A stretch of 64,000 bases of DNA. Source: Proteobacteria bacterium UBA2363. GTDB lineage: Bacteria > Pseudomonadota > Gammaproteobacteria > Xanthomonadales > UBA2363. The stretch covers positions 9,026 through 73,025 of the forward strand of contig DDTN01000039.1 in NCBI GenBank assembly GCA_002344355.1, written 5' to 3'. A program made the position numbers and the translations under genes. The notes beneath the pieces are model-generated. The model had not been told where the DNA came from. It was given only the letters and a program-made list of their open reading frames with translations, and ran no database searches. This document shows, piece by piece, positions 7,319 to 16,239 of this stretch (position 1 is its first letter; every line of letters begins with the position of its first letter).

Positions 7319-8971
7319 TCAGCTCCGGCGCAGGGCCATCAGCGCCGCCAGCGCGGCGATCAGCGTCGCCAGGCCCGGCAGCACCGGCACGCCGGCCACC
7401 ACGGGCGACGGCGCGGCACCGGCCTGCAGCACCGCCGCGCCGACCGCGGCGCCCGCGGCCAGCACGGACCAGGCCAGCGCGCGCCGGCCGCGCTCGGCGC
7501 GCGCCGACTGCGCCTGCCGGTCCAGGCGCAGCAGGGCCTGTTCCTCGCGCATCGTCTCCAGCGTCTCGCGCGCCAGGCGCGGCAGCGCCGGCACCTGCTC
7601 CAGCCAGTCGGGCACGCGGATCCGCGCCGCGCGCAGCAGCGAGCCGACCCGGCCGTACTGGCGCTGCATGATGTCGCGCAGCACAGGCTGCGCGACCGCC
7701 CAGATGTCGATCTTCGGGTCCAGCCAGCGGCTCAGGCCCTCGACGTTGAGCAGGGTCTTCTGCAGCAGCATGAGCTGAGGCTGCAGGGTCAGCTCGTAGC
7801 GCTGCGCCATCCGGAACAGCTTGAACAGCACCTCGCCGAGGTTGATCTCCGACAGCGGGCGCGTGAAGTAGGGCTCGCAGACCGCGCGCACGCCGGCCTC
7901 CAGCGCCTCGACGCGGATGTGGCGCGGCATCCAGCCGGCCTCCAGGTGCAGCTGCGCGACCCGCCGGTAGTCCATGGTGAACATCGCCATGAAGTTCTCG
8001 GCCAGGTAGCGCTGGTCGACCGGCGACAGCGAGCCGACCATGCCGAAGTCCAGCAGCACGATCACCGGCTGCGCGCCCTCGCGCGGCTGGATGAACAGGT
8101 TGCCGGGATGCAGGTCGGCGTGGAACAGGTTGTCGCGGAACACCTGGGTGTAGAACAGGTGGATCAGGCGTTCGGCCAGGCGCCGGCGGTCGATGCCGGC
8201 GCGCTCCAGGGCGGCCAGGTCGCCGATCGGGATGCCGGCCATGCGCTCCAGGGTCAGCACCGACTCCTGGGTCAGCGGCCAGTGCACCTTCGGCACCGCC
8301 GCCTCGCCGCTGCCGTTCCAGGTGCGGCCGATGGCGCTGGCGTTGGCGCCCTCGTGCTGCAGGTCCAGCTCGTTGGCCAGGGTCGCTTCGATCTCGGCGA
8401 CCACCTCGCGCGGCCGGATCTTGTCGGCGCGCGGATGCCGGCGCTCGACGAAGCCCGCCACCGCGTGCAGCAGCTCGAGGTCCCGGGCGATCAGGCGATG
8501 GACGTCCGGGCGAAGCACCTTGACGACAACCTCGCTGCCGTCGTGCAGGCGGGCGGCGTGCACCTGGGCGATCGAGGCCGAGGCCAGGGCGGTCTCGTCG
8601 AAGGCCGCGAACAGTTCGGTGACCGGGCGGCCGAACGCCCGTTCGACCTGGGCGCGCGCCACGGCGCCGTCGAACGGCGCCACGCGGTCCTGCAGGGCGG
8701 CCAGTTCGTCGGCGATGTCGGGCGGCAGCAGGTCGCGGCGGGTCGACAGGATCTGCCCGAACTTGACGAAGATCGGGCCCAGGTGTTCCAGGGCCAGGCG
8801 CGCCCGTACGCCGGGCGGCAGCGCCTCGATGTCGGGCCGGGCACGGCCGGCCAGCGGCCGCAGCCAGCGCAGCGGCGCCGGCAGCGGCGTGCTGAGCAGG
8901 CCGTCGAGCCGGTAGCGCAGGGCGATGCGCAGCAGGCGCAGCGCGCCCAGGGCGACCCGCGGCGCGCTCAT
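7319..8971 (-). CDS. ubiB: UbiB, atypical kinase-like protein for ubiquinone biosynthesis
   Basis: This 550-residue protein has the signature features of the UbiB/ADCK family: the KxGQ motif in FVKFGQILSTRRDLLP, the alanine-rich loop ASASIAQVHAA in place of a glycine loop, HADLHPGN as the catalytic-loop equivalent, and LLDFG. Two C-terminal hydrophobic helices (about 490-550) anchor it in the inner membrane, as in E. coli UbiB. UbiB is needed for aerobic coenzyme Q synthesis, probably by extracting or presenting lipid intermediates to the soluble Ubi complex. The ATG at 8969-8971 overlaps the ubiJ stop by four bases, so the two genes are translationally coupled. It converges on the kinase gene with 56 bases between. 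Confidence 0.95.
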   Translation of the reverse strand: MSAPRVALGALRLLRIALRYRLDGLLSTPLPAPLRWLRPLAGRARPDIEALPPGVRARLALEHLGPIFVKFGQILSTRRDLLPPDIADELAALQDRVAPFDGAVARAQVERAFGRPVTELFAAFDETALASASIAQVHAARLHDGSEVVVKVLRPDVHRLIARDLELLHAVAGFVERRHPRADKIRPREVVAEIEATLANELDLQHEGANASAIGRTWNGSGEAAVPKVHWPLTQESVLTLERMAGIPIGDLAALERAGIDRRRLAERLIHLFYTQVFRDNLFHADLHPGNLFIQPREGAQPVIVLLDFGMVGSLSPVDQRYLAENFMAMFTMDYRRVAQLHLEAGWMPRHIRVEALEAGVRAVCEPYFTRPLSEINLGEVLFKLFRMAQRYELTLQPQLMLLQKTLLNVEGLSRWLDPKIDIWAVAQPVLRDIMQRQYGRVGSLLRAARIRVPDWLEQVPALPRLARETLETMREEQALLRLDRQAQSARAERGRRALAWSVLAAGAAVGAAVLQAGAAPSPVVAGVPVLPGLATLIAALAALMALRRS

Positions 8972-9612
8972 CCGCGCGCGGCCTGGTCGAGCCGGGCGAT
9001 GCGCGCCGCGAGGCGCTCGACATCGTCGCGCAGGCGGTCGACCTCGCCGTTGAAGTCGTCGATCTCGGCGCGCGCCGCCACCAGGCGCGCCTCCTCGGTG
9101 GCGAACTCGGCGGCGCTGCCGGCGAGGCGCCCGGCCTGCGCGCGCGCGTAGGCCAGGGCAGAGGCCAGGCCGCGTGCGACCTGCGGCCCGACGGTCGGCC
9201 CGAGCAGGTCGACGAAGGGCAGGCTCCAGTCCGGGTCGAAGCCGGCCAGGGCGCGCTCCAGCACCCGCGCCAGGTCGAGGTCGCCCTCGATACGGGCGCC
9301 GGACGGCAGGCCGCGCTCGGCCTGCGGCCGCGCCAGCCAGGCCAGCAGCGCGGCCGGCTCCATGGCCAGCGACAGGTCGGCGGGGCGGTCGTCGTCCGGC
9401 ACCGGGCGCACCCGGCCGCCGGCGATCGCCAGGCGCAGGCCGCGCGGCGCGCCGCGCAGGGCCAGGCGCAGCTGGCGGCCGTCCAGGCGCGCGAGCAGCG
9501 GGTCGCTGCCGGCATCCAGGCGCAGCAGCCGGCCCAGCGCGGATTCGACCAGGCCGGCGAGGGCGTCCAGCAGGCGGACGTCGGCGCCCGGTTGCGAGGC
9601 GGGATCGTGCAT
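8968..9612 (-). CDS. ubiJ: UbiJ, SCP2-domain accessory factor for ubiquinone biosynthesis
   Basis: This 214-residue protein has an N-terminal sterol-carrier-protein-2-like domain (about 15-115, with PADLSLAMEPAALLAWL) and a C-terminal helical, probably coiled-coil tail (about 150-214). This architecture matches UbiJ, which binds lipid and helps organise the cytosolic ubiquinone complex together with UbiK. It directly precedes ubiB with an ATGA overlap. In E. coli the order is ubiE-ubiJ-ubiB; here no ubiE precedes it, and the 195 bases upstream are a divergent promoter region. Identification rests on domain layout plus the ubiB neighbour. Confidence 0.88.
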   Translation of the reverse strand: MHDPASQPGADVRLLDALAGLVESALGRLLRLDAGSDPLLARLDGRQLRLALRGAPRGLRLAIAGGRVRPVPDDDRPADLSLAMEPAALLAWLARPQAERGLPSGARIEGDLDLARVLERALAGFDPDWSLPFVDLLGPTVGPQVARGLASALAYARAQAGRLAGSAAEFATEEARLVAARAEIDDFNGEVDRLRDDVERLAARIARLDQAARG

Positions 9613-9807
9613 CCGGCGATTCTATCCGCTCGCCATGTGAGGACGGCCGGAACGGGTGACGGCCGCCTGCGCCCAGGCGCTGGCGCGCGGCCCACAGCGC
9701 CGGGACGGTCCGACCCGGAAGCGGGACCGGCAGCACCTGAATCGCGTCGCGCCGCGGCCGCATCCCCGGCGTGACCCCGGAGGCCCGGGTCTGCGATGAT
9801 CGGGCGC

Positions 9808-11862
9808 ATGTCCCGCCTGCTGATCGCGCTGCTGCTGGTCCTGCTGCCGCCCGCGGCCCATGCCGCCTGGGAGCGCGGCGGCCAGTTGCCCTCCGGCGCG
9901 ATCTGGCGGGTCGCGGTGCCCGAGGGCTGGCGCGCCGGCGACGGCCTGGTGGTGTTCCAGCGCGACTTCGCCCTGGAACCGGCGCTGGCGCCGGATCTCG
10001 GGCCCCTGCTGGCGCGCCAGCTGGCGCGCGGCTGGGCGGTCGCCAGCACCGGCTACAGCCAGGCCGGCTGGGCGCTGTTCCGCAGCGGCCGCGACAACCG
10101 CGAGCTGCTGGAACGGTTCCGCGCCGAGGTCGGCCCGCCCGGACGGGTGGTCAGCTACGGCGCCGCCATGGGCGGCCTGGTCGCCCTGCAGATGGCCGAG
10201 GACCCCGTGCTTGCCATCGACGCCGTGCTCGCCCTGTGCCCGGTCGCCGCCGGCCATCGCGCCTGGGAGGCGGCCCTGGACCTGCGCCTGCTGTACGACC
10301 AGACCTGCGCCGACGTCGAGGGCGGGCGGTTGCCGGTGGCCGCGGACCGGCCCTGGCTGGTGCCGGCCGAGGACCTCACGCCGTCCGGCCTGGAACGGGT
10401 GGTGCTGGCGGCCAACCAGTGCCTGGGCATCGACCGCGCGCCCTGGCAGCGGCAGCCCGGGCAGCAGGCGCGCCTGCAGGGCCTGCTCGACCTGACCGGG
10501 ATCGCCGACCCCGACCACCTGCTGGTCGCCCTCGGCCACGCGACCCTGGGCCTGACCGACCTGGCGCGGGATCCGGGCAAGCTGGCCGGCGGCCAGGCGC
10601 TGGGCAACGCCCGGGTCGACTACGGCCAGCCGGTGGTCAACGCCGACATCCGGCGGTTGCCGGCGGAGCCGTTCGCGGCCCTGGATTTCCGCCTGCGCGC
10701 CGGCCTGCGCGGCGGCAGCCGGGCCCTGGCGCTGGCCGTCCACGGCGCCGCCGACCCCTTGCTGCCGTCCGGCCACATCGACTGGCTGGCGGCGCGCTGG
10801 CCGGCCGGCGGGTTCGCCAGCGTGGCCATCGAGGATGCCGGCCAGAGGTCCTGCGATCTTGGCCCGGCCGAGCTGGCCGCCGCCTGGGATGCCCTGGTCG
10901 CCTGGGGCGTGGCCGGCGGGCCGGAGCCGGACGGCATCGAGCTGCAGGCGCGCTGCCTGGCGGTGTCGGAGGCCGGCGAAGCCGACGGGCCGTGCCGGGT
11001 CGCCGCCGGCGAGGTGGAGGACCGCACGCCGCGGCTGCGCCCCCGGCAGTCGCCGATGCCGGTCCTGGACGCCCGCCATAACGGCCACTGGCACGATCCG
11101 GACCGCCCGGGCGAGGGCTGGTTCGTGGAGCTGCTGGACCCGGATACCGCCCTGGTGTACGGCTTCGTCGCCCCGGCCGGCGGCGAGGCCGGCGAGCAGC
11201 GCTGGCTGCTCGGCACCGGCGTGGTCTCCGAGGACGGCATCGTCGTCGAAGACGCCAGCACCACGCGGGGCGGCGCTTTCGGCCTGCAGTTCCGCGCCGG
11301 CCAGGCGCGGCTGTCGCCCTGGGGCCGCTTGCAGTTCGTGTTCGGCGGCTGCGGCAGCGCCCGGCTGCGCTTCGAAGGCCCCGCCGGTTACGGCCGCGGC
11401 GAGCGCCGGCTGCGCCAGCTCGCCGGCCAGGCCGACCACGACTGCGCCGCCGGCCCCGGCACCGGCGACGGCCCCGGCGCGCTCAGCGGCAGCTGGTACC
11501 AGGCCGAGCAGCCGGGCCACGGCCTGGTGGTCAACGTCGACCGCGAGGGTGGCGCGACCGTCGCCTGGTTCGGCTACGCGCCGACCGGCGGCGAACAGGC
11601 CTGGCTGTTCGGCGCCGGCCGCCTCGGCGGCGACGGCGTGCTGGTGGTCGAGGACGTGGTCCGCCCCACCGGCACCCGCTTCGACCGCTTCGACGCCGGC
11701 GACCTGGTGCAGGAACGCTGGGGCAGCCTGCGCCTGCGCTTCCACGGCTGCGACGGGGCCACCCTGGCCTGGGAGGCCGCCGACGGCGCCTGGGGCACAG
11801 GCGAATTGCAGCTGGCGCGCCTGACCCGGCCGATCGGACTGGGCGACTGCGGGCTGGACTGA
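9808..11862 (+). CDS. exported alpha/beta-hydrolase-like protein with two C-terminal GxW repeat domains; nucleophile missing
   Basis: This 684-residue protein (start at the ATG at 9808; an in-frame ATG lies 12 bases upstream) begins with a signal peptide ending near AAHAA at about residue 20. Residues 25-370 resemble an alpha/beta-hydrolase: oxyanion-side STGYSQAGW, the nucleophile elbow region YGAAMGG at 117-123, and a late HGAADPLLP loop with the expected acid. The elbow reads G-A-A-M-G, so alanine 120 stands where serine is expected. The C-terminal part carries two copies of a roughly 130-residue module starting GHWHDPDRPGEGW and GSWYQAEQPGHGL, a type common in exported proteins of this order. 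It is either a pseudo-enzyme or one with relocated chemistry. Confidence 0.75.
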   Translation: MSRLLIALLLVLLPPAAHAAWERGGQLPSGAIWRVAVPEGWRAGDGLVVFQRDFALEPALAPDLGPLLARQLARGWAVASTGYSQAGWALFRSGRDNRELLERFRAEVGPPGRVVSYGAAMGGLVALQMAEDPVLAIDAVLALCPVAAGHRAWEAALDLRLLYDQTCADVEGGRLPVAADRPWLVPAEDLTPSGLERVVLAANQCLGIDRAPWQRQPGQQARLQGLLDLTGIADPDHLLVALGHATLGLTDLARDPGKLAGGQALGNARVDYGQPVVNADIRRLPAEPFAALDFRLRAGLRGGSRALALAVHGAADPLLPSGHIDWLAARWPAGGFASVAIEDAGQRSCDLGPAELAAAWDALVAWGVAGGPEPDGIELQARCLAVSEAGEADGPCRVAAGEVEDRTPRLRPRQSPMPVLDARHNGHWHDPDRPGEGWFVELLDPDTALVYGFVAPAGGEAGEQRWLLGTGVVSEDGIVVEDASTTRGGAFGLQFRAGQARLSPWGRLQFVFGGCGSARLRFEGPAGYGRGERRLRQLAGQADHDCAAGPGTGDGPGALSGSWYQAEQPGHGLVVNVDREGGATVAWFGYAPTGGEQAWLFGAGRLGGDGVLVVEDVVRPTGTRFDRFDAGDLVQERWGSLRLRFHGCDGATLAWEAADGAWGTGELQLARLTRPIGLGDCGLD

Positions 11863-12095
11863 GCGGGCCGCCCGCGCGGCGGTCCTGAGGCACCATGACG
11901 GCGCCGCGCTGGCCAACCCCGCACACGCCGCTGCACCCCCCGCGCCCCGACTTCCCTCATCCCCGCCCTTCCCCCGCAGACGGGAAGGGAGAAGTGCGGT
12001 GCCGTCGCACTGGCGAAACGCCGCCTGGCAACGGGCTGGGACACGGGGCGTGTCAGGGGCGGAGGGCGCTCCGCTCCCCGCTCCGTGATCCCTGG

Positions 12096-12123
12096 TCCCG
12101 AGTCCCGAGTCCCGATTCCCGGC
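12096..12123. repeat. short tandem heptamer repeat TCCCGAG
   Basis: Four consecutive units, TCCCGAG, TCCCGAG, TCCCGAT and TCCCGGC, lie in the gap between two convergent genes (11863-12135). Read on the minus strand this is a run of spaced GGGA blocks. It lies directly downstream of the acylase stop codon on the minus strand. The rest of the gap shows no gene and no clear terminator. Confidence 0.6.
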
Positions 12124-12135
12124 TCCAAAGGCCCC

Positions 12136-15036
12136 TCAGGGCACGAAGTTGACCACCGTCGGCGAGGCCGCGGCGGCGTCGGCCATCCGGATCCGCAGCG
12201 GGTGGTAGCCGTTGGTCAGCCAGCGTCCGAGCTGGCTGGCGTAGGTGGCGCTGCCGAGCACGCCGCTCTGGCCGCCCGGCAGGATCTGGAAGGCGGTGAT
12301 CGGGTTGCCCATCTCGCCGACGAAGCGGCGCGCCGGGCCGCTGCCGAAGGTGAAACCGTTGACGCCCTGGGCGCGCACGCCGTGTCCGGAGGCGTCGACC
12401 ACCTCGTAGCCGCCCGGGCGCGCCAGTCCCGGCAGGTCCGGCGCCAGGTCGGCGAAGCCGTAGGGGTTGGCACCGGGCAGGTTGAACGGGCCGCCCAGCG
12501 GATGCCGGAAGGTGATCCGGTGCAGCCGGCCCCAGCGGTAGTCGGACAGGCTGGCGGAGCCCCCGAAGGCGGCCGTGTAGGCCGGGCTGGCCAGGGCGTC
12601 GAGGCCGTCCTTGAGCGCCCTGAGCAGCACGTAGTCGCGGCCGGCGGCCGCCGAGGGCGCGCCGGCGACCTGGAAGAAGTCCAGGCCGGAGGCGCCGCGG
12701 CCGCCGAGCAGCTCGAAGTTGTCGAGCAGGAACTTGAGGCCGGTGTAGGCCTCGTTGTTGCCGGGCAGCGCCGAACCCAGGCCGACCCGCGACAGGGTGG
12801 CGTCGATGCTCGCGCGCACCGCGAAGCTGCGCCAGTGCGCCCAGATCGTCGCGGCGACGCTGGCGTCGACCTGGGCCTGGCTGGGCGCCGGCAGCGCCAG
12901 CGGGTTGTCGCCCGGGTCGTAGCCCTGGGCGATGCCGGTCGGCGTCGAGAAATCCCAGGTGCGCAGGCGGGCGATCGCCTCGGCCACCCGGGCATCGGCG
13001 GCGAGCGCCGCCAGCTGCGGCCAGGCGCCGCCGGCGCTGGCGTTTTCGTGGGCGCGCAGCAGGTGCGGCAGCACCAGTTCGGCGTCGAGCTGGCGGTTGT
13101 CGGCCTGCAGCGTCCGCATGTCGTCGAGGGTGAGCTTGCGGCCGCTGGCGATCAGCCGCTGCAGCTCGCGGTCGATGCGGCCCATCCGGTAGGACGAGGA
13201 GCCGCCGCTGTCCAGGTAATGGATGCCGCCGCCGGGGCGCGCCTGGTTCAGCGGGTTGTTGTCCAGCGAGAAGCCGGACGGGTCGTTGTTGGCGTTGGCC
13301 ACGTAGCCTGTGGCCGGGTTGACCACGAACGGCATCTCCGAGGCCGGCAGGATCTCGTAGGGCAGCGCCTGGTTCGGCTGCGGGTTCTGGCGCGGCAGCC
13401 AGCCGTGGCGCTGCGGCCCCGCGCCGTTGCGGATGAACCACGGCGGCACGCCGCCGTCGGGCTGGCCGAGCAGCTGCAGGTCCTCGCGCACCGGCGCCTC
13501 GCCGGTGGTGAAGTAGGCGATGTTGCCGTCGACGTCGCCGTAGATGAAGTTCTGCGAGCCGAAGTCGAACAGCGACAGCGCCTCCTGGAACTGCGCCAGG
13601 TTCTGCGCCGTGTTGATCCGGCGGAACGACTCCAGCTCGAAGGTCGGGCCCCAGCCGGCGTAGGCCACCGACAGGCCGCTGCTGCCGCTGATCTGCAGCA
13701 CCGGGCCGTGGTTGCGGCGCGGCACGATCACGGTGATCGCGCCGTTGAGGTAGCCGATCGAGTTGTCGCGGACGACGTCGTCGGGCTGGCCGTTGCCCGG
13801 ACGGTTCACGAAGAAGCTCTGGAACACCCACTGCACCGGCTCCTCGACGCCGTCGTGCACGGTCGCGTAGGGCAGGCCCAGGGTGTTGACCCGGAAGGTC
13901 TCCTGGTAGACGTCGGTGACGTCCAGGGAATTGGTGGTGGTGCCCCAGCAGATGCGCTGGTTGCAGCCCTGGATGATGCCGGGCACGCCGGGCAGGCTGA
14001 CCCCGACCGCGTCCAGCGGCGTGGCGCCGTGGCGCGGGTCGGTGGAGTGGATGTGGTGGCTGATGAAGATCGACGGCAGGCCCAGGCCCAGGTGCGGATC
14101 GTTGGCGACCAGGGCCCTGCCGCTGGCGGTGTGCACGCCGGAGACCGCCCATTCGTTGCTGCCGATCGGGCTCTCCTTGCGGTCCAGCGCGCGCTCGAAC
14201 ATTGCGATGCCGGTCAGCTTGTCGCGCAGGGCGCGGGCCAGCTCGACGGTGTCGTCGGCGATCTCCGGCCGGTGTCCGCCGGCGTGGCCGAGCACCAGGT
14301 CGACCGGGTCCGGCGCGCCGGCGCCCGTCGCCACGCCGGCCGGCGCGCCGCCGGGCACGAAGCCGGGCACCGAGACGCGGTCGTCGGCCGGCGCGGCGCG
14401 ATGGGTGTCGCCGAAATAAAGGGCGGTGCCGTCGAAGCCGGCCGCGGCCCCGGCCTGCCGGTAGGCGGCGAAGCGCAGGGTCGGCTCGATGTCGAGGTCG
14501 AACGAGAGCTGGAAGGCCAGCGCCTTGCCGATCACCAGGGTATCGACCGGCTCCCAGGCCGGCACCCGGGTGATCTCCAGGGCCGCGTACTCCGGGGGCA
14601 GCGGGTTGCTGCGCAGCCAGTGGTTGACGCCGTCGGCATAGGCCTTAAGCCAGCCGCGGGTGTCGGCCGACATCGCCAGGCAGGTCGCCAGCGCGGCGCG
14701 GCGCAGGCCGATGGTGCGGGTCTGCACGTCGTCGGCCAGGCGCGCGCCGCCGACCAGTTCGGCCAGGGTGCCGCTGGCGCCGCGCCGGTTCGCGTCCATC
14801 TGGAAGAAGCGGTCGCGGGCGTGCGCCCAGCCCTGCAGGAAGGCGGCGTCGTTGTCGGACTGCGCCCGGATCAGGGGGATGCCCTCGGCGTCGTAGGCGA
14901 CCGAGCCGGGCGCCGACAGGCCGGTGCCGGTGACGGTCGCCGGCTGCGCCAGGACGGGGGCGCCGGCGACGGCCAGGGCCAGGGCGGCCAGGCGCGGCAG
15001 GCCGCGCGGCCGGTTGCGATGGGAAAGCAGGGACAT
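12136..15036 (-). CDS. exported penicillin-acylase-family N-terminal nucleophile hydrolase
   Basis: This 966-residue precursor begins with a signal peptide (LAALALAVAGAPVLA, cleavage near residue 30). The N-terminal alpha chain contains the family phrases YDAEGIPLIRA and FLQGWAHARDRFFQMD. The autocatalytic site is Gly292-Ser293 in IGSNEWAVSG; Ser293 becomes the catalytic N-terminal residue of the beta chain, followed by VANDPHLGL and the oxyanion region. A spacer peptide is presumably removed from about residue 215-290. Family members hydrolyse amide bonds of acylated compounds such as penicillins, aculeacin or acyl-homoserine lactones in the periplasm. The substrate here cannot be told from sequence. 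The start was placed at the ATG giving an intact signal peptide. It is probably monocistronic, 212 bases beyond speE. Confidence 0.92.
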   Translation of the reverse strand: MSLLSHRNRPRGLPRLAALALAVAGAPVLAQPATVTGTGLSAPGSVAYDAEGIPLIRAQSDNDAAFLQGWAHARDRFFQMDANRRGASGTLAELVGGARLADDVQTRTIGLRRAALATCLAMSADTRGWLKAYADGVNHWLRSNPLPPEYAALEITRVPAWEPVDTLVIGKALAFQLSFDLDIEPTLRFAAYRQAGAAAGFDGTALYFGDTHRAAPADDRVSVPGFVPGGAPAGVATGAGAPDPVDLVLGHAGGHRPEIADDTVELARALRDKLTGIAMFERALDRKESPIGSNEWAVSGVHTASGRALVANDPHLGLGLPSIFISHHIHSTDPRHGATPLDAVGVSLPGVPGIIQGCNQRICWGTTTNSLDVTDVYQETFRVNTLGLPYATVHDGVEEPVQWVFQSFFVNRPGNGQPDDVVRDNSIGYLNGAITVIVPRRNHGPVLQISGSSGLSVAYAGWGPTFELESFRRINTAQNLAQFQEALSLFDFGSQNFIYGDVDGNIAYFTTGEAPVREDLQLLGQPDGGVPPWFIRNGAGPQRHGWLPRQNPQPNQALPYEILPASEMPFVVNPATGYVANANNDPSGFSLDNNPLNQARPGGGIHYLDSGGSSSYRMGRIDRELQRLIASGRKLTLDDMRTLQADNRQLDAELVLPHLLRAHENASAGGAWPQLAALAADARVAEAIARLRTWDFSTPTGIAQGYDPGDNPLALPAPSQAQVDASVAATIWAHWRSFAVRASIDATLSRVGLGSALPGNNEAYTGLKFLLDNFELLGGRGASGLDFFQVAGAPSAAAGRDYVLLRALKDGLDALASPAYTAAFGGSASLSDYRWGRLHRITFRHPLGGPFNLPGANPYGFADLAPDLPGLARPGGYEVVDASGHGVRAQGVNGFTFGSGPARRFVGEMGNPITAFQILPGGQSGVLGSATYASQLGRWLTNGYHPLRIRMADAAAASPTVVNFVP

Positions 15037-15248
15037 GACGGGCTCCGGGTCGGGGCCGCCGCGTCGTGGCGGCCAGGTACGCCCCCGTATGGAAGCATGC
15101 CGGCGCCGGTAAACCGAGACGCAGTGCACCATTTCCGGCGCCGCCGCAGCCGTGCTCCGGACGGGACTGCGCGGCAGCCGGGATGGCCTGCGGGTGCCGG
15201 CGGCGGGAAGGCCCCGGACGCCTGCCGCCGGCTTGCCGCGGGCGGCGG

Positions 15249-16109
15249 CTACTCGCCCAGCGCCTCGCGCAGGAACTCCGGCACCGCCATCGCCGCGCGG
15301 TGGATCTCGGCGTTGTAGTAACGGGTCGGGAAGGTCTTGGTCTGGGCGCCGCGCTCGCGGAAGCCGTCCAGATCGACGCCCTTGCGCGCCATGGTGCAGC
15401 TCCACCAGCCGGACGGGTAGCACGGCTGCGGGAAGCACAGGGTGCGCAGGGCGTGGAAGCCGCAGCCCTTCATCTTGCTGCGCATGTCGCGCAGCAGGTC
15501 GGTGTGCACCAGCGGCGACTCGCTCTGCTGGACCAGGATGCCGCCGCTGCGCAGCGCCTTCAGGGCGTTGCGGTAGAACGATTCGTTGAACAGGCCCTCG
15601 GCCGGGCCGATCGGGTCGGTGGAGTCGACGATGATCACGTCGATCGATTCCGGCTCCGCCTCGGCCATGAACCTGATGCCGTCGTCGAAGCGCAGCTCGG
15701 CGCGCGGGTCGCCGTTTGCCTCGCACAGCTCGGGGAAGTACTTCTCGGCCAGCCGGGTCACCCGCTCGTCGATCTCGATCTGGATGCAGCGCTCGACCTC
15801 GTCGTGGCGCAGGACCTCGCGCAGGGTGCCGCAGTCGCCGCCGCCGATGACGACCACGCGCTTGGCGCGCGGGTGGGTGAACAGCACCGGGTGCGCCATC
15901 ATCTCGTGGTACAGGAAGTTGTCGCGGCCGGTCACCATCATGCAGCCGTCGATCACCATGATGTTGCCCCAGTCGGTGCTCTCCCAGATCTCGATGTTCT
16001 GGAACGGCGTCTGTTCGGCGTGCAGCTGCCGGGTGACCCGGAAGCCGATGGCGGAGCCCGAGTAGTCGTGGGCCTCGTGGAACCAGGTCGGGTTGGCGGC
16101 GTCGGTCAT
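15249..16109 (-). CDS. speE: spermidine synthase
   Basis: This 286-residue cytosolic aminopropyltransferase starts at the ATG giving MTDAANPTWFHEAH. It shows the family core: WGNIMVIDGCMMVTGRDNFLYHEMMAH, the decarboxylated-SAM binding motif VVVIGGGDCGTLREVLRH, the EIDE segment, and the catalytic aspartate in IIVDSTDPIGPAEGLF. It transfers an aminopropyl group from decarboxylated S-adenosylmethionine to putrescine, giving spermidine. It is divergent from speA with a 130-base gap, which joins two steps of the arginine-agmatine-putrescine-spermidine route. Genes for agmatine conversion and SAM decarboxylation are not in the window. Length and motifs are standard. Confidence 0.95.
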   Translation of the reverse strand: MTDAANPTWFHEAHDYSGSAIGFRVTRQLHAEQTPFQNIEIWESTDWGNIMVIDGCMMVTGRDNFLYHEMMAHPVLFTHPRAKRVVVIGGGDCGTLREVLRHDEVERCIQIEIDERVTRLAEKYFPELCEANGDPRAELRFDDGIRFMAEAEPESIDVIIVDSTDPIGPAEGLFNESFYRNALKALRSGGILVQQSESPLVHTDLLRDMRSKMKGCGFHALRTLCFPQPCYPSGWWSCTMARKGVDLDGFRERGAQTKTFPTRYYNAEIHRAAMAVPEFLREALGE

Positions 16110-16207
16110 GGCTGCGGTCCGGTGACGGGGCGCGGATTGTAGCCGACCGCAGGACGCGCCGTTGTCGACGCCGGCGCCGCCGGTGCGGCCGCGCCGGCGG
16201 CGGGCTG

Positions 16208-16213
16208 TAGAAT
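16208..16213 (+). promoter_or_regulatory. candidate -10 element for speA
   Basis: TAGAAT lies 26 bases before the speA ATG and is directly preceded by TG. The same hexamer occurs ahead of the genes at 31451 and 59073. No convincing -35 hexamer is visible at the usual distance. Confidence 0.4.
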
Positions 16214-16239
16214 CGCGCCGGCCCGCACCCGGAAAGCCG

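Noticed and set aside
12136..15036. Antibiotic-resistance penicillin acylase
   Set aside because: Family membership does not show activity on penicillins; many members act on other acyl amides.
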